From contig NZ_CP101456.1 in assembly GCF_024362485.1 (NCBI RefSeq), positions 1,054,001-1,118,000 of the forward strand: a DNA stretch of 64,000 nt, given 5' to 3'. The notes beneath the pieces are model-generated. The model was not told where the DNA came from, did not search any database, and worked only from the letters and a program-made list of their open reading frames with translations. Below, piece by piece: positions 1 through 7,895 of the stretch; the stretch's first letter is position 1; every line of letters begins with the position of its first letter. Position numbers and translations under genes: made by a program. The stretch comes from Natronobeatus ordinarius. GTDB lineage: Archaea > Halobacteriota > Halobacteria > Halobacteriales > Natrialbaceae.

Positions 1-300
1 GGCGTCCGCCGGTGTCGCCCGCGGACTCGAGGGGAGCGGGCCGCCGCCGCCATCGCGCGTGATCGGCCCCTGGACGGCGACCTCGGCGACGTCGTAGTTC
101 GGAAAGAGCGACCGGGCGACGTTGCTCGCAACCCTGACCCCGAGGAGGACAGCCACGAGCGCGAACAGGATGCCGAGGAGGTCCGCGAGCGTTTCCGGAA
201 CGACCACGAACAGAAAGATGCCGGCGGCGGCGAACGACACGGCGCCGACCACGACGACGACGAGCCGGCCGACCGTTCGACTACCCACCACCGGGGACAC
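1..300 (-). CDS. SppA-like S49 signal peptide peptidase, N-terminal part (truncated by window edge)
   Basis: The first 100 codons of a minus-strand gene that runs off the left edge. A GTG start at 300 fits best because the upstream ATG near 310 is in a frame that stops within ten codons. The protein opens with two membrane segments (about residues 10-30 and 38-54), followed by an 'AEVAVQGPITRDGGGGPLP' stretch, which resembles the start of the catalytic domain of haloarchaeal signal peptide peptidase A. SppA is a membrane-anchored serine protease (family S49) thought to degrade cleaved signal peptides. The catalytic residues lie outside the window, so the assignment rests on the N-terminal pattern from memory only. 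Confidence 0.6.
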   Translation of the reverse strand, partial: MSPVVGSRTVGRLVVVVVGAVSFAAAGIFLFVVVPETLADLLGILFALVAVLLGVRVASNVARSLFPNYDVAEVAVQGPITRDGGGGPLPSSPRATPADA

Positions 301-489
301 CTCGATTCATACCCCACTCTGGGGCTGCTGGACTGTTAAGCGTTGACGTCGACGGAGTCGAGTGGTCTTGATCGAGCGCAGTGCGTACGCACCGATCGCG
401 AGCCGTCGCGTGAGCAGCGTGGCGCGGCTCGTCGCAGTGGCGCGGCTCGTCGCGAAAAAAAAAACCGAGTGAGAAAGACCTCGAGAAAG

Positions 490-1371
490 TTAGAGCAGAC
501 CGGTCTTCTGCAGCTTCATCAGGTCCTCGGTGTCGAGGGTCTCGCCTTCCTTGAACTTCTGGTAGATCTCCTCGGCCTCGGCCTTGGCTTCCTCTTTCTT
601 CTTGTCGCGAGCGGACTTGCGCTGCTTTTCTTCCTGTTTGTCCATCTCGCGCAGGCGCTTCTGGACGCGGACGAAGTCCTCGTGGTGACGGTCGGCAGCT
701 TCCTGGGCCTCGACGAACGACTCGTGCATCTCGTCGGCCTCGTCACGGACGTCGTCGGCCTCGCGGTAGGCCTCGATCATCTGGTTGTGGTGCTCCTGGG
801 CCTGGTCGGCGAGCTCCGTCACCTTCTGGTGATGTTGTGACGCCTCAGAGCGGACCTCCTCGGCCTCCTCGATGAGCTCCTCTAGGTCTTCGTTCCCCTC
901 GAGTTTGTCCTTGCGCTCGGCGTACTCCTCGCGCTTTGACTCGATCTTCTCGATCAGCTCGCGCTCTTCGTCGCTCGAGAGGACCTCGGTCTGCTGTTTG
1001 AACTCGAGCTGTTCGATCTCGGCCTCGAGTTCCTCGAGATCCTTGCCTTCGTCGAGCTCCATGTCGGATTTGAGCTTCTCGACGTGGTCGAACAGCTCGT
1101 TGGCCTCGGCGTTGAGCTCGTTACGCAGCTGTTTGTGCTCCTGGACCTGCTCGTTGAGCTCGTCGCGTTTCTCGCGGTGTTCTTGCGCCTCGTCGACCTT
1201 CTCGCGCGTCTTCGCGTTGAGGTCGTCGCGCTTGGAGGCGCGTTCAGAAGCCATCTGGTTCAGCTCGTTTCGTCGGTCCCGGAGTTGTCCGGCCTTCTTG
1301 ATGAGCTGGCCTTTGGAGTCGTTTTCGAGGTGTTCGTCTGTGAGTTCGATGTTTTGCGATTCGTCTACCAT
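490..1371 (-). CDS. Archaeal coiled-coil protein (COG1340-like)
   Basis: A 293-residue protein that is almost entirely heptad-rich, Glu/Lys/Arg/Gln-rich coiled coil from about residue 20 to 275, with no membrane segment or signal peptide. It resembles the archaeal cytoplasmic coiled-coil family COG1340, whose function is not established. The C-terminus (about residues 245-285) is Lys/Glu-rich and ends with a short non-coiled tail. The ATG at 1371 is the only sensible start; a TATA-like element (RC of 'gaataaga', about 1442-1449) lies about 75 bases upstream, suggesting a short leader. The 296-base gap to cetZ shows no further gene, only an AT-rich palindrome (ATTTAAAT near 1525). Confidence 0.75.
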   Translation of the reverse strand: MVDESQNIELTDEHLENDSKGQLIKKAGQLRDRRNELNQMASERASKRDDLNAKTREKVDEAQEHREKRDELNEQVQEHKQLRNELNAEANELFDHVEKLKSDMELDEGKDLEELEAEIEQLEFKQQTEVLSSDEERELIEKIESKREEYAERKDKLEGNEDLEELIEEAEEVRSEASQHHQKVTELADQAQEHHNQMIEAYREADDVRDEADEMHESFVEAQEAADRHHEDFVRVQKRLREMDKQEEKQRKSARDKKKEEAKAEAEEIYQKFKEGETLDTEDLMKLQKTGLL

Positions 1372-1667
1372 GTGTTAGTAAACCCTCTGTGCCATACCCG
1401 CACCGACGAACGCGGACGCTCGAGACCTGCGAAACCTCGGTGAATAAGATTCCCTGTCATCGATTGTCGAGCGATACACGCCTCGCCGGTGGCGTTCTGG
1501 TACTGGCAACTACTGTGGCCCGCAATTTAAATGTACCGGTCGGAAATACCGTGGAAATCGTTAGCAGGGAGGCCTGTCAGCCCGTGTAACCGGTTCACAC
1601 GACCGTCCGATCCGCATATAACTCGTCGGGGTCGAAAACAGGGTGACGACCCGTCCAACTCCGTCGG

Positions 1668-2750
1668 TCAGAACAGATCCTCGAGGCGGTCGTCCGTGAA
1701 CAGTTCGGCCCGATCGACGGACGCTGGCTCCCGTTCGTTCTGGGCCTGGCGTGCACGTTCCATGAACTCGCCGATCCGATCTGACCGCTCCGTTCCGCCG
1801 AGTAAGACGAGTGCGGCGAGCCGATCGCTCTCGAGCGGGAAGTCACCGCCCCGGACCTGCATGCTCGTCGTCTCGTCCTCGAGCCAGCGACGGGCCTTCT
1901 CGACGCCTTTTCTCGAAATGCGGTCGGGAGCGCCGGCGATCACCAGCAGCGCCGAGTCGGCCTCCGTCGCGTCCGGAAGGCTGGTACCGGTGAGTAGTGC
2001 CTGTCGGGCGACGCTCAGCACGGTGGTGATGTTCTCGGCACTGTCTTCGGCGGCGACTGCGCTGGCGTAGCCGAGTGCCGCGATGCCGCCGCTGCGGAGG
2101 GTGTTGATCACTTCGCTCGAGTCGACCACGCTCTCGCCGACACCCTCGATGGCCTCACCCGCGGCGAGCAGGAGGCCGACGCGCTGGGCGATCTTCGCGT
2201 TGATCGTCTCGAACGCACCCTCGACGCTCTCGCCCTGTTCGTGCCAGGCGTCGTTATCGATCAGGAGGGTGGCGTCCGCCTCGCGGACGAGCGTCTTCAG
2301 CGAGCGCCCGGCGTTGGCCTGATAGAGCGCGCCCTCGTTTCGGCCGGGGAGAATACCGAGGGCGTAGACCGGAACGTCGTAGATGCGCGTGAGGTGGTGG
2401 ACGAGCGCCGGCGCGCCACCGGAGCCGGTGCCGCCGCCGAGTCCCGCGACGACCCAGATGGCCTCCGCCCGCGACGTCACGTGGCCGTCGAGGGCGGTGA
2501 GCACCTCGTCGACGTCCGACGCCATGACTTCGGCGCCGAGTTCGTTGTCGCCGCCGACCCCGTGGCCGTTCACGCGGTCCTGTCCGATTAACACCGTCTC
2601 GACGAACTCGAGTCCCTGGAGGTCCGCACGCGCGGAGTTGATCGCGAGGGCACCCTGGACCGCGTTGAACTCCATCTCCGCGTCGAAGCGGGTCAGGCGC
2701 TCGGTCACCTTCCCGCCAGCCTGTCCGACGCCGATGAGGGCGACTTTCAT
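1668..2750 (-). CDS. cetZ: CetZ-family tubulin-like GTPase
   Basis: A 360-residue tubulin/FtsZ superfamily protein. The glycine-rich tubulin signature GLGGGTGSGG is at residues 103-112, the N-terminal GQAGG loop at 9-13, GHGVGGDNE at 62-70, and the T7 loop (ESVVDSSEVI, about 206-215) keeps the acidic residues needed for GTP hydrolysis in the partner subunit. These are CetZ features (CetZ1 of Haloferax controls rod shape and motility) rather than FtsZ features. It is shorter than CetZ1 because the Gly/Ser-rich insert after the T7 loop is missing. A TATA box at 2773-2780 lies about 26 bases before the ATG, so the transcript is probably leaderless. It stands alone, with no motility or shape genes beside it. 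Confidence 0.9.
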   Translation of the reverse strand: MKVALIGVGQAGGKVTERLTRFDAEMEFNAVQGALAINSARADLQGLEFVETVLIGQDRVNGHGVGGDNELGAEVMASDVDEVLTALDGHVTSRAEAIWVVAGLGGGTGSGGAPALVHHLTRIYDVPVYALGILPGRNEGALYQANAGRSLKTLVREADATLLIDNDAWHEQGESVEGAFETINAKIAQRVGLLLAAGEAIEGVGESVVDSSEVINTLRSGGIAALGYASAVAAEDSAENITTVLSVARQALLTGTSLPDATEADSALLVIAGAPDRISRKGVEKARRWLEDETTSMQVRGGDFPLESDRLAALVLLGGTERSDRIGEFMERARQAQNEREPASVDRAELFTDDRLEDLF

Positions 2751-2772
2751 GAGGAGTAATTATCGTCACATC

Positions 2773-2780
2773 AATTTAAT
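2773..2780 (-). promoter_or_regulatory. TATA box of cetZ
   Basis: The minus-strand sequence ATTAAATT is centred about 26 bases upstream of the cetZ ATG at 2750, the normal archaeal TATA distance to a transcription start. It implies a leaderless cetZ transcript. Confidence 0.55.
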
Positions 2781-2962
2781 GTTGCGCTGCTGGGTTCGTC
2801 GTTTCCACTGGGTACGAAATCGCGAGTCGACGGCTCGTCGAAGCACACCACCTGGACGAGATCAGGGATGCCAGCCGGTCGTAGCGCTGTCGAGGACGAG
2901 CCACGACGGCAGCCGTCGACACCGGCCACAGGTTTATCCGGGATCGCGCAGCGAGTGCCCGC

Positions 2963-3472
2963 ATGCACTCGCCGACCGACCGAGACGCACCGGACGAGCA
3001 CGATCGAGGCTGGACCGCGTCCGTCGACTGCGAGACGTTGCTCCTCGAGTCGTCGGCGCTCGTCGGCGACCTCGCGTCGTCGCCGGCGTGCCGGGAGGCG
3101 GCCGTGAACGTCCTCGCAGAGCGTGACGTCGACTCCGTGGTCGTCCGTCGGCGCGTCCTCGAGTACCGGTACGACGACCGCAGCGTGGCGTTGCTCCTCG
3201 CCGCCGGTCGCTTCGTCGACCGGCTCTCCGGCCGGGACGACCGGCTGGCAACTCGTGCGAAACGTGATCCGCTCGGGGCCGCGCGCGAGGCGACCGCCCG
3301 TGGCGGCCCCCCGTCCGTCGTCGCCGCCGAATCGGGACTCGCCCTCATCGCGGCGGCCGTCGACGACTACGACGACGCATTCCGGGCGACCGTCGGATTC
3401 GTCGACGCCGTCGACACCGGCCGCGACCGCCGACGGAGACGATCGACCCATCGCCAACCGAGTCCTCGATAA
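2963..3472 (+). CDS. Hypothetical haloarchaeal protein
   Basis: A 169-residue soluble protein that I do not recognise. Residues 20-155 are rich in Ala, Asp, Val and Arg and look helical; there is no Cys cluster, signal peptide or membrane segment. The C-terminus ends in a basic Arg/Ser stretch. A TATA-like TTTAT at 2933-2937 lies 28 bases before the ATG at 2963, supporting a leaderless start and a real gene. It is followed 35 bases later by the DUF5791-like gene on the same strand. Confidence 0.6.
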   Translation: MHSPTDRDAPDEHDRGWTASVDCETLLLESSALVGDLASSPACREAAVNVLAERDVDSVVVRRRVLEYRYDDRSVALLLAAGRFVDRLSGRDDRLATRAKRDPLGAAREATARGGPPSVVAAESGLALIAAAVDDYDDAFRATVGFVDAVDTGRDRRRRRSTHRQPSPR

Positions 3473-3507
3473 CAATCCCTTTCTTCCCGACACCCCTCAC
3501 TCGAGGT

Positions 3508-3933
3508 ATGTTCTACGAGCAGCGACTGACGGTGCCGGATTCGCCAGCCGAGCTGCGTGCGGCGTACGACGACGACCTCGCCGGGATCGTCGAGGCAGTC
3601 GGCCTCGAGATGGCCGCGACGACGACCGACGTCGACCGGGAGACGCTCGAGGCGCTTCTCGACGGCGACTCGCCGGAGCTCGCGGTCGAGGAGGCGGCGG
3701 CGCTCGTCGCCCTCGCCGACGGTGAGCCGGACGCAGAGACGGTCGTCGAGATCGCCTGCGACCACCTCTTGCTGGGGATGTCGACGGCGGTGCTCGACGT
3801 GGAGGCCGTCGAGAGCGAGCTGGAACTCGACCTCGACGCCAAGGAGGTCCAGCAGAAGATCGAACGGCGAGCACCGATGTCCTTCGAGGAGTACGTTCAC
3901 ATCCAGCACGTGATCGTGAGCCGGATGCCCTGA
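3508..3933 (+). CDS. DUF5791-like haloarchaeal protein
   Basis: A 141-residue acidic, helical, soluble protein beginning MFYEQRLTVPDSP and ending in a conserved-looking segment (about residues 120-141, 'APMSFEEYVHIQHVIVSRMP'). It matches my memory of a small haloarchaea-only family (DUF5791) of unknown function; the domain number is not certain. Its TGA at 3931-3933 directly abuts the TCA (reverse TGA) of the convergent LWR-salt gene, so the two stop codons form TGATCA with no gap. Confidence 0.65.
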   Translation: MFYEQRLTVPDSPAELRAAYDDDLAGIVEAVGLEMAATTTDVDRETLEALLDGDSPELAVEEAAALVALADGEPDAETVVEIACDHLLLGMSTAVLDVEAVESELELDLDAKEVQQKIERRAPMSFEEYVHIQHVIVSRMP

Positions 3934-4308
3934 TCACTCCCGCTCGACGATCACCGACGAGCCGAAGTACTTCGAGCGCACCTCGGTCACGTCGTCGGCC
4001 TTGAACGCCTCGAGGTCGGCCGCGATCGCTTCCTCGAGCGCCTCGAGGTACGCCTCGTCGGTGTGGAGGGCGGCGAACTCGACGCGCTCGACGGGAACGC
4101 CCAGTTTCTCAGAGAAGAGCCGGCGGGCGTACGTCTGATCGGAGAGTTCGCCGCGCCAGAGGAGGTCACGGAACAACCGCCACCCCTCGGTCTCCGGCTC
4201 CGGCGCCGTGATCGAACACGCCGTCTCGAACGTCTCGGGCTCGAGACGCACGTCGTCGGCCGCTGGCTCGAGTCGAATCCGAACCCGGAATCGGTACTGG
4301 GCGTCCAT
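3934..4308 (-). CDS. LWR-salt protein
   Basis: A 124-residue haloarchaeal protein with the family's hallmark segment WRLFRDLLWRGE at about residues 43-54, which contains the Leu-Trp-Arg that gives the family its name. It is soluble, acidic and of unknown role. It begins 21 bases after the stop of the pterin dehydratase gene, so the two probably share a transcript. Its stop abuts the stop of the convergent gene at 3933. Confidence 0.8.
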   Translation of the reverse strand: MDAQYRFRVRIRLEPAADDVRLEPETFETACSITAPEPETEGWRLFRDLLWRGELSDQTYARRLFSEKLGVPVERVEFAALHTDEAYLEALEEAIAADLEAFKADDVTEVRSKYFGSSVIVERE

Positions 4309-4329
4309 ATCGGATCACGTCCGCTGCGC

Positions 4330-4611
4330 TCAGGTTGCGTACTCTGCTTCGATCACGTCCGCCATCTCGACGTCCTTGTCGGTGACGCCGCCTTCCTCGT
4401 GACTGGTGAGCCGGATCTCGACTTCCTCGTACCGGATGACGATCTCGGGGTGGTGAAACTGCGCTTCGGCGATCTCGCCGACCATCTGCGCGAAGTTGAC
4501 GCCGCGCATGTAGTCGTCGAACGCGTAGACGCGCACGATCTCGTCGCCGTCGTGCTCCCACGCATCCGGAATCAGGTCTGCGACCTCGTCGTCGGAGAGT
4601 AGATCCGCCAT
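4330..4611 (-). CDS. Pterin-4a-carbinolamine dehydratase
   Basis: A 93-residue protein of the PCD/DCoH family, which dehydrates 4a-hydroxytetrahydropterins during regeneration of pterin cofactors. The active-site motif is visible as QFHHPE at residues 51-56 (His53, His54), with the conserved C-terminal SHEEGGVTDKD at 70-80 supplying the third active-site His71. The length is typical of the family. It lies downstream of hemA on the same strand, separated by 127 bases, and just upstream of the LWR-salt gene. The acidic surface is typical of haloarchaea. Confidence 0.92.
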   Translation of the reverse strand: MADLLSDDEVADLIPDAWEHDGDEIVRVYAFDDYMRGVNFAQMVGEIAEAQFHHPEIVIRYEEVEIRLTSHEEGGVTDKDVEMADVIEAEYAT

Positions 4612-4738
4612 ATGCGCTCGAACGCAATCCAGTTAAATAATCATTGTGCCCACCGGGCCGTAAGCGTCGGTTTCGGCGGTGACAGCTCGCTGAGTAGTGG
4701 AAGGCCTTACTGTCAGAATATCATCGCTGATGGGGGTT

Positions 4739-6052
4739 TCAGTCGTCGTCGGTCACACCGACGGCGTCCTCGATTCGTTCGTCCTCGTCGACGAACGGTG
4801 GCAACCGTTCGGGACCGAACTCCGGATCGAACAGGTGCAAGGCGGTGTTGATCGTCTCCCAGTCGTCCTCTGCGGCGGCCTCCCGGAGGCTCTTGGTCGG
4901 CGGGGCGAGCAACTGACCGACGAGGGCGTCGGCCATCGACCGGACGATCTCCGCCTGATCGCTCGTGAATCCGTCGGTGGCCTCGAGGCGGGAGAGTGCG
5001 GTCTCGAGTTCGCGGGTTTTGAGCTGCTCGGCCGACTCGTACATCGCTGCGATCACCTCGTCGGCCCGGGATCGCTTGTACTGCTCTGTGAGGAGGTCGA
5101 ACTCCCGCTCGACGATCGCCTCGACCTCGGCGGCGGCCTCCGCGCGCTGTTCGCGGGTCCGGCGAGTGATCGCCTCGAGGTCGTCGAGGTCGTAGACGGT
5201 CACGGTCGGATGGTCGTCCGCGTCGGGATGGACGTCGCGTGGCTGGCCGAGATCGACGACGACCTGTTCGCGTGCGCCGAGATGGTCGGGTTCGACTACC
5301 GGCTCGGAACTGCCCGTCGCCGCGATCACGACGTCCGCGTCGGGGGCGACCCACTCGAGGTCGTCGAGGCCGACCACGTCGCCGTCTGCGTCGATGGCGT
5401 CGACGAGTGCCGCGCCACGGGAGACGGTTCGGTTCGCGACGACGACCTCTTCGGCGCCGTGCTCTGCGAGGTGTTTCGCGGCGAGTTCTCCCATCTCGCC
5501 GGCGCCGACGACGAGCGCGGTCGCGCCCTCGACCCCAGCCGTCTCGGCGACGAGCAACGCGGCAGCCGAGCCCAGCGAGACGACGCCGTCGTTGATCGCC
5601 GTCTCGGTGCGGGCGCGCTCGCCGACGCGAAACGCCTTGGTGAGAGCCGGCTCGAGCATCGGGCCGATCCCGCCAGCGCCGCGGGCGTCCTCGTACGCGG
5701 TGCGGACCTGTCCGATGATCTGGTCCTCACCGAGGACGACCGAGTCGAGGCCGGCGGCGACCCGCAGCAGGTGGACGAGGCTCTCGTCGTGGTCGCTGTG
5801 GACGATGGCAGCCTCCGGAACGTCGCTGAAAAAGTCCTCGAGCGCCTCTCGGCCGTTCTCGGCCTCCGGCGTAACGACGTAGGCCTCGACGCGATTGCAC
5901 GTCGAGAGGACGTACGCCTCCGCGACCGCCGGCGCCGAGCGGAGTCTCGCGACGCCAGCGTGCTGGCTCTCCGGGCTGGCAGCGGCGAGGTCGTCGACGG
6001 AACCGGTCTCGTGTGTCACACGAGCACCGGTGACGACGCCAACGCCAGTCAC
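4739..6052 (-). CDS. hemA: Glutamyl-tRNA reductase
   Basis: A 437-residue enzyme that reduces glutamyl-tRNA to glutamate-1-semialdehyde, the first committed step of haem and corrinoid synthesis by the C5 route. The catalytic segment STCNRVE (Cys52) is present, followed by the Rossmann NADPH domain (ALVVGAGEMG, about residues 180-190) and the helical dimerisation domain. The open frame extends to a TTG at 6142, but the GTG at 6052 gives the normal family length and places the conserved TGARVTHETGSV segment at the N-terminus. The GTG overlaps the stop of a 25-codon ORF (see the separate entry). The siroheme/precorrin-2 dehydrogenase gene that I would expect upstream is not present. Confidence 0.9.
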   Translation of the reverse strand: MTGVGVVTGARVTHETGSVDDLAAASPESQHAGVARLRSAPAVAEAYVLSTCNRVEAYVVTPEAENGREALEDFFSDVPEAAIVHSDHDESLVHLLRVAAGLDSVVLGEDQIIGQVRTAYEDARGAGGIGPMLEPALTKAFRVGERARTETAINDGVVSLGSAAALLVAETAGVEGATALVVGAGEMGELAAKHLAEHGAEEVVVANRTVSRGAALVDAIDADGDVVGLDDLEWVAPDADVVIAATGSSEPVVEPDHLGAREQVVVDLGQPRDVHPDADDHPTVTVYDLDDLEAITRRTREQRAEAAAEVEAIVEREFDLLTEQYKRSRADEVIAAMYESAEQLKTRELETALSRLEATDGFTSDQAEIVRSMADALVGQLLAPPTKSLREAAAEDDWETINTALHLFDPEFGPERLPPFVDEDERIEDAVGVTDDD

Positions 6053-6126
6053 GGCCGTCCACCCCCCGCGAGCGCTGTCTCGACGAACACGTCCACGATC
6101 ACTTGTACCCCCTTGGAAGCTCCCAT
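6049..6126 (-). CDS. Possible 25-residue leader peptide upstream of hemA
   Basis: A short minus-strand ORF starts with ATG at 6126, encodes 25 residues (begins MGASKGVQVIVDVFVETAL, ends GGGRP) and stops with TGA at 6049-6051, overlapping the hemA GTG start in a GTGA arrangement. Such overlaps normally indicate translational coupling. No family is recognisable and 25 codons can arise by chance. A poor TATA-like sequence (TTACGTA) overlaps its start, which would argue against it being translated. Confidence 0.25.
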   Translation of the reverse strand: MGASKGVQVIVDVFVETALAGGGRP

Positions 6127-6311
6127 ACGTAAAGGTGTCCAATTAGTAGACCGATAGCCGGCCTCGCCGCGAGACGACGATCGCAGCCTGCGGCGAGCGT
6201 CCGGCATCGTCGGCCATACTCGACTCTCAGAACCGCGAGAAAAAGGAAGTCACCCCCGTTCTCAGTCGGTGGGAACGACTCGGCACGATATCGTGGCCGT
6301 TGAAACGACTC

Positions 6312-6713
6312 CTATCCCTCGACGCCGGTCACTTCGTATCCGAGCTCGCGGACGTCCTCGAGGATCGCCTCGTGGTCCGCACTCGCCTCGTAGTAGATCA
6401 CGACGTCGAAACTTCCGTTTCGGTACAGCTGTTGACACTCCCAGACGAATGCTTCGTCTTCGAGGGTGAGCCCCTGGTGCTGGTTCGAGGAGAAGTCGGG
6501 GTCGTCGTTCCCCGAGTAGACGAAACAGTCCCGGGGATCGTATCCCGCGTGCTCCGCGATGACGTCACCGACGTCGATCGTCGCCTGCATCATCTGCACG
6601 TCCTCGTCCATCCCGTACTCCGTGTGGACGATCGCGCCGTTGAGTTCGATCTCGCCCGGCTCGAGCAGCGTCCTGGTCCGTCGATAGAGGTCCTCGTCGT
6701 ACACGTCAGCCAT
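6312..6713 (-). CDS. DUF5778-like haloarchaeal protein
   Basis: A 133-residue soluble acidic protein. The segments VYSGNDDPDFSSNQHQGLTL (about residues 63-82) and FVWECQQLYRNGSFDVVIYYEA (about 87-108) match my memory of a haloarchaea-specific family (DUF5778) of unknown function. There is no membrane segment. It stands alone between hemA and the divergent prenyltransferase gene. The domain number is from memory. Confidence 0.65.
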   Translation of the reverse strand: MADVYDEDLYRRTRTLLEPGEIELNGAIVHTEYGMDEDVQMMQATIDVGDVIAEHAGYDPRDCFVYSGNDDPDFSSNQHQGLTLEDEAFVWECQQLYRNGSFDVVIYYEASADHEAILEDVRELGYEVTGVEG

Positions 6714-6831
6714 CGTCCGTGAGGAGACGTGCCGGACGGATAGCCGTCACGATTCGACGCCGCGATCGGGTGGCGCCCAACTGGTCACGGATGACACACA
6801 AGACACATATGCGTCGGCGGTGTCCGATTCG

Positions 6832-7767
6832 ATGATGAGCGAGTGGTTTCGTCGGCGTCTCGGGTCAGCCTACGAGCGGCTGCTCGCGAGAGAGATTTCG
6901 GGTGCCCCGACGCACGTCGCGGTGATCCAGGACGGCAACCGACGGTACGCGCGAAGGCGGGGGGCCGACGCGCCAGACGGGCACCGCGCCGGAGCGAAGA
7001 CGACCGAACGCGTCCTCGAGTGGTGTCAGGACGTCGGCGTCGAGGAACTCACCCTCTATACATTCTCGACGGAGAACTTCGATCGACCACCGCACGAGCG
7101 CGAGGCCCTGTTCGACCTGCTGTGTGAGAAGCTCCGGGAGTTCGCCGACGCCGAGGAGGTCCACGACAACGAGGTCAGTATCCGGATCCTCGGCGACGTC
7201 GAGCGGCTCCCCGAGCGAGTCCAGGAGGCCGTCGACTACGCCGAGCGCCGTACCCGCGAGCACGATCAGTTCGTCCTCAACGTCGCGCTGGCCTACGGCG
7301 GCCGCAACGAACTACTCTGTGCCGCCCGGAGCGTCGCCCGCGACGTCGAGAACGGCGACCTCGAGCCCGAGGGGATCGACGTCGAAACGATCGAGCGCCG
7401 CCTCTACGACCAGCCCGTCCGGGACGTCGACCTGATCATTCGCACCGGCGGCGACGAACGGACCTCGAACTTCCTGCCGTGGCACGCCAACGGCAACGAG
7501 GCGGCCGTCTTCTTCTGTGCGCCCTACTGGCCGGAGTTCTCGAAAGCCGACTTCCTCCGCGGTATTCGGACGTACGAACACCGCAAAGAGTCCTGGCGAC
7601 GCACCCGCGCCCGACGTGCACTCGCGCTCCTCGGCGCCATGAGCGAACCCGAGCTCGCCGAGGCCCGCTCGATCGTCAGCCGCTTTCGGGATTCGCTCCC
7701 GACCAGCGAACGCCCCGACGAGGACGACCTCGAGGCACTCGACTCGAGTAACCAGGCCGCCGACTGA
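6832..7767 (+). CDS. uppS: Cis-prenyltransferase (UppS family, undecaprenyl/polyprenyl diphosphate synthase)
   Basis: A roughly 311-residue Z-prenyltransferase that condenses isopentenyl diphosphate into long cis-polyprenyl chains; in archaea the product feeds dolichol-type lipid carriers for glycosylation. The catalytic Asp lies in QDGNRRYA (residues 33-40), followed by DGHRAG (49-54), LTLYTFSTENFDRP, and near the C-terminal part DVDLIIRTGGDERTSNFLPW, which binds diphosphate. A TATA-like ACATAT at 6804-6809 sits about 26 bases before the ATG at 6832, which favours that start over the GTG at 6820 (ATG 6835 is also possible). The C-terminal 40 residues are an acidic haloarchaeal tail. Confidence 0.9.
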   Translation: MMSEWFRRRLGSAYERLLAREISGAPTHVAVIQDGNRRYARRRGADAPDGHRAGAKTTERVLEWCQDVGVEELTLYTFSTENFDRPPHEREALFDLLCEKLREFADAEEVHDNEVSIRILGDVERLPERVQEAVDYAERRTREHDQFVLNVALAYGGRNELLCAARSVARDVENGDLEPEGIDVETIERRLYDQPVRDVDLIIRTGGDERTSNFLPWHANGNEAAVFFCAPYWPEFSKADFLRGIRTYEHRKESWRRTRARRALALLGAMSEPELAEARSIVSRFRDSLPTSERPDEDDLEALDSSNQAAD

Positions 7768-7895
7768 TAGGGAAGGTTGTACCTAGTTACCGCCGATCGC
7801 CAGCAGAGGGATCGACGATCAGCGTACGTAACGACGATGGCCCCTGAGGGTCGGGCGACGCCGACGGCGCGTTCCACTCGATAGTCGAGGGGGCG

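Noticed and set aside
1520-1535. AT-rich palindrome (ATTTAAAT) as a replication or attachment site
   Set aside because: A single short palindrome without repeats, an Orc gene or a tRNA nearby is not sufficient; it is more likely a TATA-like element without a clear gene.
6053-6142. Extended hemA start at the TTG at 6142
   Set aside because: The extra 30 residues are not family-like and the GTG at 6052 gives the usual length.
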